From contig JAPYXD010000700.1 of the NCBI GenBank assembly GCA_030998225.1, positions 62,001-126,000 on the forward strand: a DNA stretch of 64,000 bases, written 5' to 3'. Below are positions 1 through 11,559 of the stretch, in pieces. The notes under the pieces were generated by a model. It was not told the DNA's origin and made no database searches. It saw nothing but the letters and a program-made list of their open reading frames with translations. The first letter of the stretch is position 1. Each line of letters starts with the position of its first letter. The DNA is from Diplolepis rosae (taxonomy: Eukaryota; Arthropoda; Insecta; Hymenoptera; Diplolepididae). The translations under genes and the position numbers were made by a program.

Positions 1-17
1 GGTAATTACATTACGGG

Positions 18-30
18 AGTGATGTTCACT
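18..30 (+). other. Short dyad agtga-tgt-tcact in A monomer
   Basis: Positions 18-22 (agtga) and 26-30 (tcact) are exact reverse complements separated by 3 bases. The 5-bp form occurs in A units reading gggagtgatg. Units reading gggcgtgatg keep a 4-bp stem, and gggcgagatg units lose it. The dyad recurs in most A monomers about 8 bp before the junction palindrome. A structural or protein-binding role is inferred only. Confidence 0.7.
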
Positions 31-38
31 ATAAATAC

Positions 39-58
39 AATACTTTTGAAAAAGTATT
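39..58 (+). other. 20-bp junction palindrome (P), reference copy
   Basis: The sequence aatacttttgaaaaagtatt is an inverted repeat with two 9-bp arms (39-47 and 50-58) around a central ga. It closes most A monomers and so recurs every 147 bp in A-runs. The homologous position in B is usually a weaker form (aacacttttgaaaaagtatt, with one mismatched pair). Other variants are aatacttttcaaaaagtatt, which keeps all nine pairs, and aatactcttgaaaaagtatt and aatacctttgtaaaagtatt, each of which breaks one pair. It could extrude as a hairpin or bind a dimeric protein; neither can be decided from sequence. Confidence 0.85.
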
Positions 59-205
59 TCTAACAAATATTTTTATGCATATATCTTATAGGTCAAATTA
101 AAAAATCCAGAGTATCTTATTCTTCGCGTGATCGCGTAATTATGATTGGTAATTACATTACGGGCGTGATGTTCACTAAAAATACAATACTTTTGAAAAA
201 GTATC
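59..205 (+). repeat. Type A monomer, reference copy (147 bp)
   Basis: This is one full A unit, phased to begin just after the junction palindrome. It opens with tctaacaaatatttttatgc, followed by the catatatcttataggtcaaa block. A CpG-rich core follows (here the variant ttcgcgtgatcgcg; the usual form is ttcgcgttatcgcg). Then come a 7-bp inverted repeat around tgattgg, the motif cattacggg, a short gtga/tcac dyad, and the palindrome that closes the unit. The consensus A has 42 G or C in 147 (about 29%). Nearly all A units are exactly 147 bp; some are 146 where a run of A is one shorter. This unit is the commonest element of the window. Confidence 0.95.
136..156 (+). other. Inverted repeat gtaatta/taattac in A monomer, reference copy
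   Basis: The arms gtaatta (136-142) and taattac (150-156) are perfect reverse complements flanking the 7-base spacer tgattgg. An alternative pairing is available between cgtaat (135-140) and attacg (157-162), so the region can fold two ways. The dyad is present in almost every A unit. It is damaged in a few (gataattac at 892, 22193, 24141 and 30646; ggtcattac at 11502). It has no counterpart of comparable quality in B. It sits immediately after the CpG-rich core. Confidence 0.85.
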
Positions 206-3200
206 TGTAACAACGGTTTTTATGTATATATCTTATAGGTCAAATTAAAAAATCAAGAGTATCTTATTCTTCGCGTTATCGCGTAATTATGATTGGTAAT
301 TACATTACGGGAGTGATGTTCACTATAAATAAAATACTCTTTAAAAAGTATTGTCAAATAAGTTTTTTACACATATATCTCACATGTCAATTCAAAATAT
401 CTTAAAAGTTGTTTAAAAATTTTATTTTTCGGGTTTTCGCGGTTTCAGGATCAGTATTTGCATTATGGAATTGCACTACCATAAATAAAACACTTTTGAA
501 AAATTATTTCTAACAAAGATTTTTACGCATATATCTTATAGGTCATATTAAAATATCCAGAGTATCTTATTCTTCGCGTTATCGCGTAATTATGATTGGT
601 AATTACATTACGGGAGTGATGTTCACTATAATTACAATACTTTTGACAAAGTATTTCTAACAAAGATTTTTATGCATATATCTTATAGGTCATATTAAAA
701 AATGCAGAGTATCTTATTCTTAGCGTTATCGCGTAATTATGATTGGTAATTACATTACGGGCGTGATGTTCACTAAAAATAAAACACTTTTGAAAAAGTA
801 TTTCTAACAAAGATTTTTACGCATATATCTTATAGGTCATATTAAAATATCCAGAGAATCTTAATCTTCGCCTTATAGCGTAATTATGATTGATAATTAC
901 ATTACGGGCGTGGTGTTCACTAAAGATACAATACCTTTGTAAAAGTATTGTCAAATAAGCTTTTTACGCATATATCTCACATATCAATTTGAAATATCTT
1001 AAAAATTTTTTTAAAAAATTTTATTTTTCGGGTTTTCGCGTTTTCAGGATTAGTGATGGCATTATGGGATCGCTTTACTACAAATAAAATACTCTTGAAA
1101 AAGTATTGTCAACTAAGTTTTTTACGCATATATCTCACATGTCAATTCGAAATATCTTAAAAATTGTTTAAAAATTTTATTTTTCGGGTTTTCGCCGTTT
1201 CAGGATCAGTATTTGCATTATGGAAGTGCTCTACTGTAAATAAAACACTTTTGAAAAAGTATTTCTAACAAAGATTTTTACGCATATATCTTATAGGTCA
1301 AATTAAAAAATCCAGAGTATCTTATTCTTCGCGTTATCGCGTAATTATGATTGGTAATTACATTACGGGCGTGATGTTCATTAAAAATACAATACTTTTG
1401 AAAAAGTATTTCTAACAAATATTTTTATGCATATATCTTATAGGTCAAATTAAAAAATGCAGAGTATCTTATTCTTCGCGTTATCGCGTAATTATGATTG
1501 GTAATTACATTACGGGAGTGATGTTCACTAAAAATACAATACTTTTGAAAAAGTATTTCTAACAAAGATTTTTATGCATATATCTTATAGGTCAAACTAA
1601 AAAATGCAGAGTATCTTATTCTTCTCGTTATCGCGTAATTATGATTGGTAATTACATTACGGGCGTGATGTTCACTAGAAATACAATACTTTGGAAAAAG
1701 TATTTCTAACAAATATTTTTATGCATATATCTTATAGGTCAAATTAAAAAATGCAGAGTATCTTATTCTTCGCGTTATCGCGTAATTATGATTGGTAATT
1801 ACATTACGGGAGTGATGTTCACTAAAAATACAATACTTTTGAAAAAGTATTTCTAACAAAGATTTTTATGCATATATCTTATAGGTCAAACTAAAAAATG
1901 TAGAGTATCTTATTCTTCGCGTTATGGCGTAATTATGATTGGTAATTACATTACGGGCGTGATGTTCACTAAAAATACAATACTTTTGAAAAAGTATTTC
2001 TAACAACGATTTTTATGTATATATCTTATAGGTCAAATTAAAAAATCAAGAGTATCTTATTCTTCGTGTTATCGCGTAATTATGATTGGTAATTACATTA
2101 CGGGCGTGATGTTCACTAAAAATACAATACTTTTGAAAAAGTATTTCTAACAAATATATTTACGCATATATCTTATAGGTCAAATTAAAAAATCCAGAGT
2201 ATCTTATTCTTCGCGTTATCGCGTAATTATGATTGGTAATTAATTACATTACGGGCGTGATGTTCACTAGAAATACAATACTTTTGAAAAAGTATTTCTA
2301 ACAAATATTTTTATGCATATATCTTATAGGTCAAATTAAAAAATGCAGATTATCTTATTCTTCGCGTTATCGCGTAATTATGATTGGTAATTACATTACG
2401 GGAGTGATGTTCACTAAAAATACAATACTTTTGAAAAAGTATTTCTAACAAAGATTTTTATGCATATATCTTATAGGTCAAACTAAAAAATGCAGAGTAT
2501 CTTATTCTTCGCGTTATCGCGTAATTATGATTGGTAATTACATTACGGGAGTGATGTTCACTATAAATACAATACTTTTGAAAAAGTATTTCTAACAAAT
2601 ATTTTTATGCATATATCTTATAGGTCAAACTAAAAAATGCAGAGTATCTTATTCTTCGCGTTATCGCGTAATTATGATTGGTAATTACATTACGGGAGTG
2701 ATGTTCACTATAAATACAATACTTTTGAAAAAGTATTTCTAACAAATATTTTTATGCATATATCTTATAGGTCAAATTAAAAAATGCAGAGTATCTTATT
2801 CTTCGCGTTATCGCGTAATTATGATTGGTAATTACATTACGGGAGTGATGTTCACTATAAATACAATACTTTTGAAAAAGTATTTCTAACAAATATTTTT
2901 ATGCATATATCTTATAGGTCAAATTAAAAAATCCAGAGTATCTTATTCTTCGCGTGATCGCGTAATTATGATTGGTAATTACATTACGGGCGTGATGTTC
3001 ACTAAAAATACAATACTTTTGAAAAAGTATCTGTAACAACGGTTTTTATGTATATATCTTATAGGTCAAATTAAAAAATCAAGAGTATCTTATTCTTCGC
3101 GTTATCGCGTAATTATGATTGGTAATTACATTACGGGAGTGATGTTCACTATAAATAAAATACTCTTTAAAAAGTATTGTCAAATAAGTTTTTTACACAT

Positions 3201-3334
3201 ATATCTCACATGTCAATTCAAAATATCTTAAAAGTTGTTTAAAAATTTTATTTTTCGGGTTTTCGCGGTTTCAGGATCAGTATTTGCATTATGGAATTGC
3301 ACTACCATAAATAAAACACTTTTGAAAAATTATT

Positions 3335-6127
3335 TCTAACAAAGATTTTTACGCATATATCTTATAGGTCATATTAAAATATCCAGAGTATCTTATTCTT
3401 CGCGTTATCGCGTAATTACGATTGGTAATTACATTACGGGACTGATGTTCACTAAAAATACAATACTTTTGAAAAAGTATTTCTAACAAAGATTTTTATG
3501 CATATATCTTATAGGTCATATTAAAAAATGCAGAGTATCTTATTCTTCGCGTTATCGCGTAATTATGATTGGTAATTACATTACGGGCGTGATGTTCACT
3601 AAAAATACAATACTTTTGAAAAAGTATTTCTAACAAGGATTTTTATGCATATATCTTATAGGTCAAATTAAAAAATCCAGAGTATCTTATTCTTCGCGTT
3701 ATCGCGTAATTATGATTGGTAATTACATTACGGGCGTGATGTTCACTAAAAATACAATACTTTTGAAAAAGTATTTCTAACAACGATTTTTATGTATATA
3801 TCTTATAGGTCAAATTAAAAAATCAAGAGTATCTTATTCTTCGTGTTATCGCGTAATTATGATTGGTAATTACATTACGGGCGTGATGTTCACTAAAAAT
3901 ACAATACTTTTGAAAAAGTATTTCTAACAAAGATTTTTACGCATATATCTTATAGGTCAAATTAAAAAATCCAGAGTATCTTATTCTTCGCGTTATCGCG
4001 TAATTATGATTGGTAATTACATTACGGGCGTGATGTTCACTAAAAATACAATACTTTTTAAAAAGTATTTCTAACAACGATTTTTATGTATATATCTTAT
4101 AGGTCAAATTAAAAAATCAAGAGTATCTTATTCTTTGTGTTATCGCGTAATTATGATTGGTAATTACATTACGGGCGTGATGTTCACTAAAAATACAATA
4201 CTTTTGAAAAAGTATTTCTAACAAAGATTTTTATGCATATATCTTATAGGTCAAACTAAAAAATGCAGAGTATCTTATTCTTCGCGTTATCGCGTAATTA
4301 TGATTGGTAATTACATTACGGGCGTGATGTTCACTAGAAATACAATACTTTGGAAAAAGTATTTCTAACAAATATTTTTATGCATATATCTTATAGGTCA
4401 AATTAAAAAATGCAGAGTATCTTATTCTTCGCGTTATCGCGTAATTATGATTGGTAATTACATTACGGGAGTGATGTTCACTAAAAATACAATACTTTTG
4501 AAAAAGTATTTCTAACAAAGATTTTTATGCATATATCTTATAGGTCAAACTAAAAAATGTAGAGTATCTTATTCTTCGCGTTATGGCGTAATTATGATTG
4601 GTAATTACATTACGGGAGTGATGTTCACTATAAATACAATACTTTTGAAAAAGTATTTCTAACAAGGATTTTTATGCATATATCTTATAGGTCAAATTAA
4701 AAAATCCAGAGTATCTTATTCTTCGCGTTATCGCGTAATTATGATTGGTAATTACATTACGGGCGTGATGTTCACTAAAAATACAATACTTTTGAAAAAG
4801 TATTTCTAACAAGGATTTTTATGCATATATCTTATAGGTCAAATTAAAAAATCCAGAGTATCTTATTCTTCGCGTTATCGCGTAATTATGATTGGTAATT
4901 ACATTACGGGCGTGATGTTCACTAAAAATACAATACTTTTGAAAAAGTATTTCTAACAACGATTTTTATGTATATATCTTATAGGTCAAATTAAAAAATC
5001 AAGAGTATCTTATTCTTCGTGTTATCGCGTAATTATGATTGGTAATTACATTACGGGCGTGATGTTCACTAAAAATACAATACTTTTGAAAAAGTATTTC
5101 TAACAAAGATTTTTACGCATATATCTTATAGGTCAAATTAAAAAATCAAGAGTATCTTATTCTTCGCGTTATCGCGTAATTATGATTGGTAATTACATTA
5201 CGGGAGTGATGTTCACTAAAAATACAATACTTTTGAAAAAGTATTTCTAACAAAGATTTTTATGCATATATCTTATAGGTCAAACTAAAAAATGCAGAGT
5301 ATCTTATTCTTCGCGTTATCGCGTAATTATGATTGGTAATTACATTACGGGCGTGATGTTCACTAGAAATACAATACTTTGGAAAAAGTATTTCTAACAA
5401 ATATTTTTATGCATATATCTTATAGGTCAAATTAAAAAATGCAGAGTATCTTATTCTTCGCGTTATCGCGTAATTATGATTGGTAATTACATTACGGGCG
5501 TGATGTTCACTAAAAATACAATACTTTTGAAAAAGTATTTCTAACAAAGATTTTTATGCATATATCTTATAGGTCAAATTAAAAAATGCAGAGTATCTTA
5601 TTCTTCGCGTTATCGCGTAATTATGATTGGTAATTACATTACGGGAGTGATGTTCACTAAAAATACAATACTTTTGAAAAAGTATTTCTAACAAAGATTT
5701 TTATGCATATATCTTATAGGTCAAACTAAAAAATGCAGAGTATCTTATTCTTCGCGTTATCGCGTAATTATGATTGGTAATTACATTACGGGAGTGATGT
5801 TCACTATAAATACAATACTTTTGAAAAAGTATTTCTAACAAGGATTTTTATGCATATATCTTATAGGTCAAATTAAAAAATCCAGAGTATCTTCTTCTTC
5901 GCGTTATCGCGTAATTATGATTGGTAATTACATTACGGGCTTGATGTTCACTAAAAATACAATACTTTTGAAAAAGTATCTCTAACAACGATTTTTATGT
6001 ATATATCTTATAGGTGAAATTAAAAAATCAAGAGTATCTTATTCTTCGCGTTATCGCGTAATTATGATTGGTAATTACATTACGGGAGTGATGTTCACTA
6101 TAAATAAAATACTCTTGAAAAAGTATT
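3335..6127 (+). repeat. A-only run of 19 monomers
   Basis: This is the longest stretch without a B unit: 2,793 bp, exactly 19 x 147. Anchors run from 3424 to 6070 with no length change. Within it, 4159-4600 copies 1500-1941 by shared rare variants: actagaaatacaatactttgg, and the gttatggcg core in the third unit. The actttgg variant appears again at 5335. This is the cleanest region for measuring 147-bp periodicity. Confidence 0.92.
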
Positions 6128-6372
6128 GTCAAATAAGTTTTTTACACATATATCTCACATGTCAATTCAAAATATCTTAAAAGTTGTTTAAAAATTTTAT
6201 TTTTCGGGTTTTCGCGGTTTCAGGATCAGTATTTGCATTATTGAAATGCACTACCATAAATAAAACACTTTTGAAAAATTATTTCTAACAAAGAATTTTA
6301 TGCATATATCTTATAGGTCAAATTAAAAAATCCAGAGTATCTTATTCTTCGCGTTATCGCGTAATTATGATT
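5776..6372 (+). repeat. A-A-A-B cassette (597 bp), reference copy
   Basis: Three A units and one B unit with linked variants form a cassette of 3x147 + 156 = 597 bp. Unit 1 ends in aacaaggattttta. Unit 2 has a cttcttcttcgcg core and ends in ctctaacaacgatttttatg. Unit 3 has ataggtgaaatt and the aataaaatactcttg junction. The B is caaataagttttttacacat and ends with accataaataaaacacttttg and a weakened palindrome (aaaaattatt). Close copies begin at 6667, 8294 and 13010. More diverged copies begin at 18179, 18923, 20999, 25189 and 29452, with older relatives at 1 and 2827. This is the dominant higher-order unit of the first 30 kb. Confidence 0.85.
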
Positions 6373-7852
6373 GGTAATTACATTACGGGCGTGATGTTCA
6401 CTAAAAATACAATACTTTTGAAAAAGTATTTCTAACAAAGATTTTTATGCATATATCTTATAGGTCAAATTAAAAAATGCAGAGTATCTTATTCTTCGCG
6501 TTATCGCGTAATTATGATTGGTAATTACATTACGGGAGTGATGTTCACTAAAAATACAATACTTTTGAAAAAGTATTTCTAACAAAGATTTTTATGCATA
6601 TATCTTATAGGTCAAACTAAAAAATGCAGAGTATCTTATTCTTCGCGTTATCGAATAATTATGATTGGTAATTACATTACGGGAGTGATGTTCACTATAA
6701 ATACAATACTTTTGAAAAAGTATTTCTAACAAGGATTTTTATGCATATATCTTATAGGTCAAATTAAAAAAATCCAGAGTATCTTCTTCTTCGCGTTATC
6801 GCGTAATTATGATTGGTAATTACATTACGGGCGTGATGTTCACTAAAAATACAATACTTTTGAAAAAGTATCTCTAACAACGATTTTTATGTATATATCT
6901 TATAGGTGAAATTAAAAAATCAAGAGTATCTTATTCTTCGCGTTATCGCGTAATTATGATTGGTAATTACATTACGGGAGTGATGTTCACTATAAATAAA
7001 ATACTCTTGAAAAAGTATTGTCAAATAAGTTTTTTACACATATATCTCACATGTCAATTCAAAATATCTTAAAAGTTGTTTAAAAATTTTATTTTTCGGG
7101 TTTTCGCGGTTTCAGGATCAGTGCTTGCATTATGGAATTGCACTACCATAAATAAAACACTTTTGAAAAATTATTTCTAACAAAGATTTTTACGCATATA
7201 TCTTATAGGTCATATTAAAATATCCAGAGTATCTTATTCTTCGCGTTATCGCGTAATTATGATTGGTAATTACATTACGGGACTGATGTTCACTAAAAAT
7301 ACAATACTTTTGAAAAAGTATTTCTAACAAAGATTTTTATGCATATATCTTATAGGTCAAATTAAAAAATGCAGAATATCTTATTCTTCGCGTTATCGCG
7401 TAATTATGATTGGTAATTACATTACGGGAGTGATGTTCACTATAATTACAATACTTTTGACAAAGTATTTCTAACAATGATTTTTATGCATATATCTTAT
7501 AGGTCATATTAAAAAATGCAGAGTATCTTATTCTTCGCGTTATCGCGTAATTATGATTGGTAATTACATTACGGGCGTGATGTTCACTAGAAATACAATA
7601 CTTTTGAAAAAGTATTTCTAACAAATATTTTTATGCATATATCTTATAGGTCAAATTAAAAAATGCAGAGTATCTTATTCTTCGCGTTATCGCGTAATTA
7701 TGATTGGTAATTACATTACGGGCGTGATGTTCACTAAAAATACAATACTTTTGAAAAAGTATTTCTAACAAAGATTTTTATGCATATATCTTATAGGTCA
7801 TATTAAAAAATGCAGAGTATCTTATTCTTAGCGTTATCGCGTAATTATGATT
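6128..7852 (+). repeat. A/B mixed block between A-only run and 4.6-kb HOR
   Basis: The block contains the B units after anchors 6070 and 6962 and the A units between them, including a second 597-bp cassette at 6667-7264. That cassette is one base longer because of an extra a in the aaaaaa run near 6767. Several A units carry the ataattacaatacttttgac variant (anchor 7412), which is a marker reused at 9038, 13754, 19520, 19814 and later. No gene is present. Confidence 0.85.
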
Positions 7853-9389
7853 GGTAATTACATTACGGGCGTGATGTTCACTAAAAATACAATACTTTTG
7901 AAAAAGTATTTCTAACAAAGATTTTTATGCATATATCTTATAGGTCAAATTAAAAAATCAAGAGTATCTTATTCTTCGTGTTATCGCGTAATTATGATTG
8001 GTAATTACATTACGGGCGTGATGTTCACTAAAAATACAATACTTTTGAAAAAGTATTTCTAACAAAGATTTTTACGCATATATCTTATAGGTCAAATTAA
8101 AAAATCCAGAGTATCTTATTCTTCGCGTTATCGCGTAATTATGATTGGTAATTACATTACGGGCGTGATGTTCACTAGAAATACAATACTTTTGAAAAAG
8201 TATTTCTAACAAATATTTTTATGCATATATCTTATAGGTCAAATTAAAAAATGCAGAGTATCTTATTCTTCGCGTTATCGCGTAATTATGATTGGTAATT
8301 ACATTACGGGAGTGATGTTCACTATAAATACAATACTTTTGAAAAAGTATTTCTAACAAGGATTTTTATGCATATATCTTATAGGTCAAATTAAAAAATC
8401 CAGAGTATCTTCTTCTTCGCGTTATCGCGTAATTATGATTGGTAATTACATTACGGGCGTGATGTTCACTAAAAATACAATACTTTTGAAAAAGTATCTC
8501 TAACAACGATTTTTATGTATATATCTTATAGGTGAAATTAAAAAATCAAGAGTATCTTATTCTTCGCGTTATCGCGTAATTATGATTGGTAATTACATTA
8601 CGGGAGTGATGTTCACTATAAATAAAATACTCTTGAAAAAGTATTGTCAAATAAGTTTTTTACACATATATCTCACATGTCAATTCAAAATATCTTAAAA
8701 GTTGTTTAAAAATTTTATTTTTCGGGTTTTCGCGGTTTCAGGATCAGTATTTGCATTATTGAAATGCACTACCATAAATAAAACACTTTTGAAAAATTAT
8801 TTCTAACAAAGATTTTTACGCATATATCTTATAAGTCATATTAAAATATCCAGAGTATCTTATTCTTCGCGTTATCGCGTAATTATGATTGGTAATTACA
8901 TTACGGGACTGATGTTCACTAAAAATACAATACTTTTGAAAAAGTATTTCTAACAAAGATTTTTATGCATATATCTTATAGGTCAAATTAAAAAATGCAG
9001 AATATCTTATTCTTCGCGTTATCGCGTAATTATGATTGGTAATTACATTACGGGAGTGATGTTCACTATAATTACAATACTTTTGACAAAGTATTTCTAA
9101 CAATGATTTTTATGCATATATCTTGTAGGTCATATTAAAAAATGCAGAGTATCTTATTCTTAGCGTTATCGCGTAATTATGATTGGTAATTACATTACGG
9201 GCGTGATGTTCACTAAAAATACAATACTTTTGAAAAAGTATTCCTAACAACGATTTTTATGCATATATCTTATAGGTCAAATTAAAAAATCCAGAGTATC
9301 TTATTCTTCGCGTTATCGCGTAATTATGATTGGTAATTACATTACGGGAGTGATGTTCACTACAAATACAATACTTTTGAAAAAGTATT

Positions 9390-9545
9390 CTCAACTAAGT
9401 CTTTTACGCATATATCTTACATGTCAATTCAAAACATCTCAAAAATTGTTTAAAAATTTTATTTTTCGGGTTTTCTCGGTTTCAGGATCAGTATTTGCAT
9501 TATGGAATTGCTCTACAGTAAATAAACCACTTTTGAAAAAGTATT
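9390..9545 (+). repeat. Type B monomer, common form B1, reference copy (156 bp)
   Basis: This is a full B unit starting right after the palindrome of an A unit and ending at its own palindrome-like terminus. The first ~50 bp (here starting ctcaactaagtcttttacg; gtcaactaag is the other common start) align with the start of A at about 80%, including the shared tttacgcatatatct block. A T/A-rich stretch not found in A follows (aaaaattgtttaaaaatttt). Then comes a right half weakly alignable to A: ttatttttcgggttttc corresponds to ttattcttcgcgttatc. The unit closes with gtatttgcattatggaattg and the terminal block. The consensus B has 43 G or C in 156. B is best read as an old paralogue of A that gained about 9 bp net. 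Confidence 0.92.
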
Positions 9546-9995
9546 TCTAACAAAGATTTTTACGCATATATCTTATAGGTCAAATTAAAATATCAAGAGA
9601 ATCTTATTCTTCGCGTTATCGCGTAATTATGATTGGTAATTACATTACGGGCGTGATGTTCACTAAAAATACAATACTTTTGAAAAAGTATTTCTAACAA
9701 ATATTTTTATGCATATATCTTATAGGTCAAATTAAAAAATCCAGAGTATCTTATTCTTCGCGTTATCGCGTAATTATGATTGGTAATTACATTACGGGAG
9801 TGATGTTCACTATAAATAAAATACTCTTGAAAAAGTATTGTCAACTAAGTTTTTTACACATATATCTCACATGTCAATTCAAAATATCTTAAAAGTTGTT
9901 TAAAAATTTTATTTTTCGGGTTTTCGCAGTTTCAGGATCAGTATTTGCATTATGGAATTGCACTACCATAAATAAAACACTTTTGAAAAATTATT

Positions 9996-10063
9996 TCTAA
10001 CAAAGATTTTTAAGCACATATCTTATGTGTTCACTATAAATACAATACTTTTGAAAAAGTATT
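9996..10063 (+). repeat. A monomer with internal 79-bp deletion, copy 1
   Basis: This unit is 68 bp instead of 147. It runs from tctaacaaagatttttaagc to acatatcttat and then joins directly to gtgttcactataaatac. It has lost the CpG core, the gtaatta/taattac dyad and cattacggg, but keeps the terminal palindrome (10044-10063). An identical break occurs in 14712-14779, so it was present before the ~4.7-kb block duplicated. Confidence 0.9.
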
Positions 10064-11412
10064 TCTAACAAAGATTTTTACGCATATATCTTATAGGTCA
10101 AATTAAAAAATCCAGATTATCTTATTTTTCGCGTTATCGCGTAATTGTGATTGGTAATTACATTACGGGAGTGATGTTCACTATAGATACAATACCTTTG
10201 TAAAAGTATTGTCAACTTAGGTTTTTACGCATATATCTCACATGTCAATTTGAAATATCTTAACAATTGTTTAAAAATTTTATTTTTCGGGTTTTGGCGA
10301 TTTCAGGAACAGTATTTGCATTATGGAATTGTTCTACTATAAAAAAAATACTTTTGAAAAAGTAATTCCAACAGAGATTTTTACGCATATATCGTATAGG
10401 TCAAATTAAAATATCAAGAGAATCTTATTCTTCGCGTTATCGCGTAATTATGATTGGTAATTACATTACGGGCGTGATGTTCACTAAAAATACAATACTT
10501 TTGAAAAAGTAATTCTAACAAAGATTTTTATCCATATATCTTATAGGTCATATTTAAAAATCCAGAGTATCTTATTCTTCGCGTTATCGCGTAATTATGA
10601 TTGGTAATTACATTACGGGCGTGATGTTCACTAAAAATACAATACCTTTGTAAAAGTATTGTCAACTTAGGTTTTTACGCATATATCTCACATGTCAATT
10701 TGAAATATCTTAACAATTGTTTAAAAATTTTATTTTTCGGGTTTTCGCGATTTCAGGACCAGTATTTGCATTTTGGAATTGTTCTACTATAAAAAAAATA
10801 CTTTTGAAAAAGTAATTCCAACAGAGATTTTTACGCATATATCGTATAGGTCAAATTAAAATATCAAGAGAATCTTATTCTTCGCGTTATCGCGTAATTA
10901 TGATTGGTAATTACATTACGGGAGTGATGTTCACTATAAATACAATACTTTTGAAAAAGTATTCTCAACTAAGTTTTTTACGCATATATCTTACATGTCA
11001 ATTCAAAATATCTTAAAAATTGTTTAAAAATTTTATTTTTCGGGTTTTCGCGATTTCAGGACCAGTATTTGCATTATGGAATTGCTCTACTATAAATACA
11101 ATACTTTTGAAAAAGTATTTCTAACAAAGATTTTTACGCATATATCTTATAGGTCAAATTAAAAAATCCAGAGTATCTTATTTTTCGGGTTATCGCGTAA
11201 TTATGATTGGTAATTACATTACGGGCGTGATGTTCACTAAAAATACAATAATTTTGAAAAAGTATTTCTAACGAAGATTTTTATGCATATATCTTATAGG
11301 TCAAATTAAAAATACAGAGTATCTTATTCTTCGCGTTAACGCGTAATTATGATTGGTAATTACATTACGGGAGTGATGTTCACTATAAATACAATACTTT
11401 TGAAAAAGTATT

Positions 11413-11559
11413 CTGAACTAAGTTTTTTACGCATATATCTTATAGGTCAAATTAAAAAATCCAGAGTGTCTTAATCTTCGCGTTATCGCGTCATTATGAT
11501 TGGTCATTACATTACTGGCGTGATGTTCACTAAAGATACAATACCTTTGTAAAAGTTTT
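11413..11559 (+). repeat. B-to-A hybrid monomer
   Basis: The unit begins like B (ctgaactaagttttttacg) but after the shared catatatctt block continues as A (ataggtcaaattaaaaaatc and on to cattactggcg). It is 147 bp. A matching hybrid lies at 16132-16278 in the second ~4.7-kb copy, and a related one at 38775-38921. The switch falls within sequence common to A and B, as expected for misaligned exchange. Confidence 0.83.

Larger units (their letters stand above)
1..3334 (+). repeat. A-rich block with a 597-bp edge duplication
   Basis: The block is mostly consecutive A monomers, with single B units after anchors 295 and 3121 and a B2-B1 pair after 892. The first 597 bp (anchors 1, 148, 295 plus a B) recur at 2827-3423 with the same rare variants. 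These are the tgatcgcg core, ctgtaacaacgg, and the actctttaaaaagtatt junction. This marks a segmental copy with an offset of 2,826 bp. Anchor 2235 carries a 4-bp duplication (ggtaattaattacatt), making that monomer 151 bp. There is no gene here. Confidence 0.88.

Noticed and set aside
120..140. Canonical CENP-B box (NTTCGNNNNANNCGGGN)
   Set aside because: A has ttcgcgttatcgcg, which fits the first half but has gcgt in place of CGGG. In B, tttcggg and ttcgcgg are not in the required spacing. I found no full match in either consensus, though I did not search every copy exhaustively.
353..508. RNA polymerase III promoter (SINE or tRNA-derived origin) in B
   Set aside because: The gggttttcgcgg stretch loosely recalls a B box (GGTTCGANNCC) but does not match it, and no A box or tRNA-like fold is evident.
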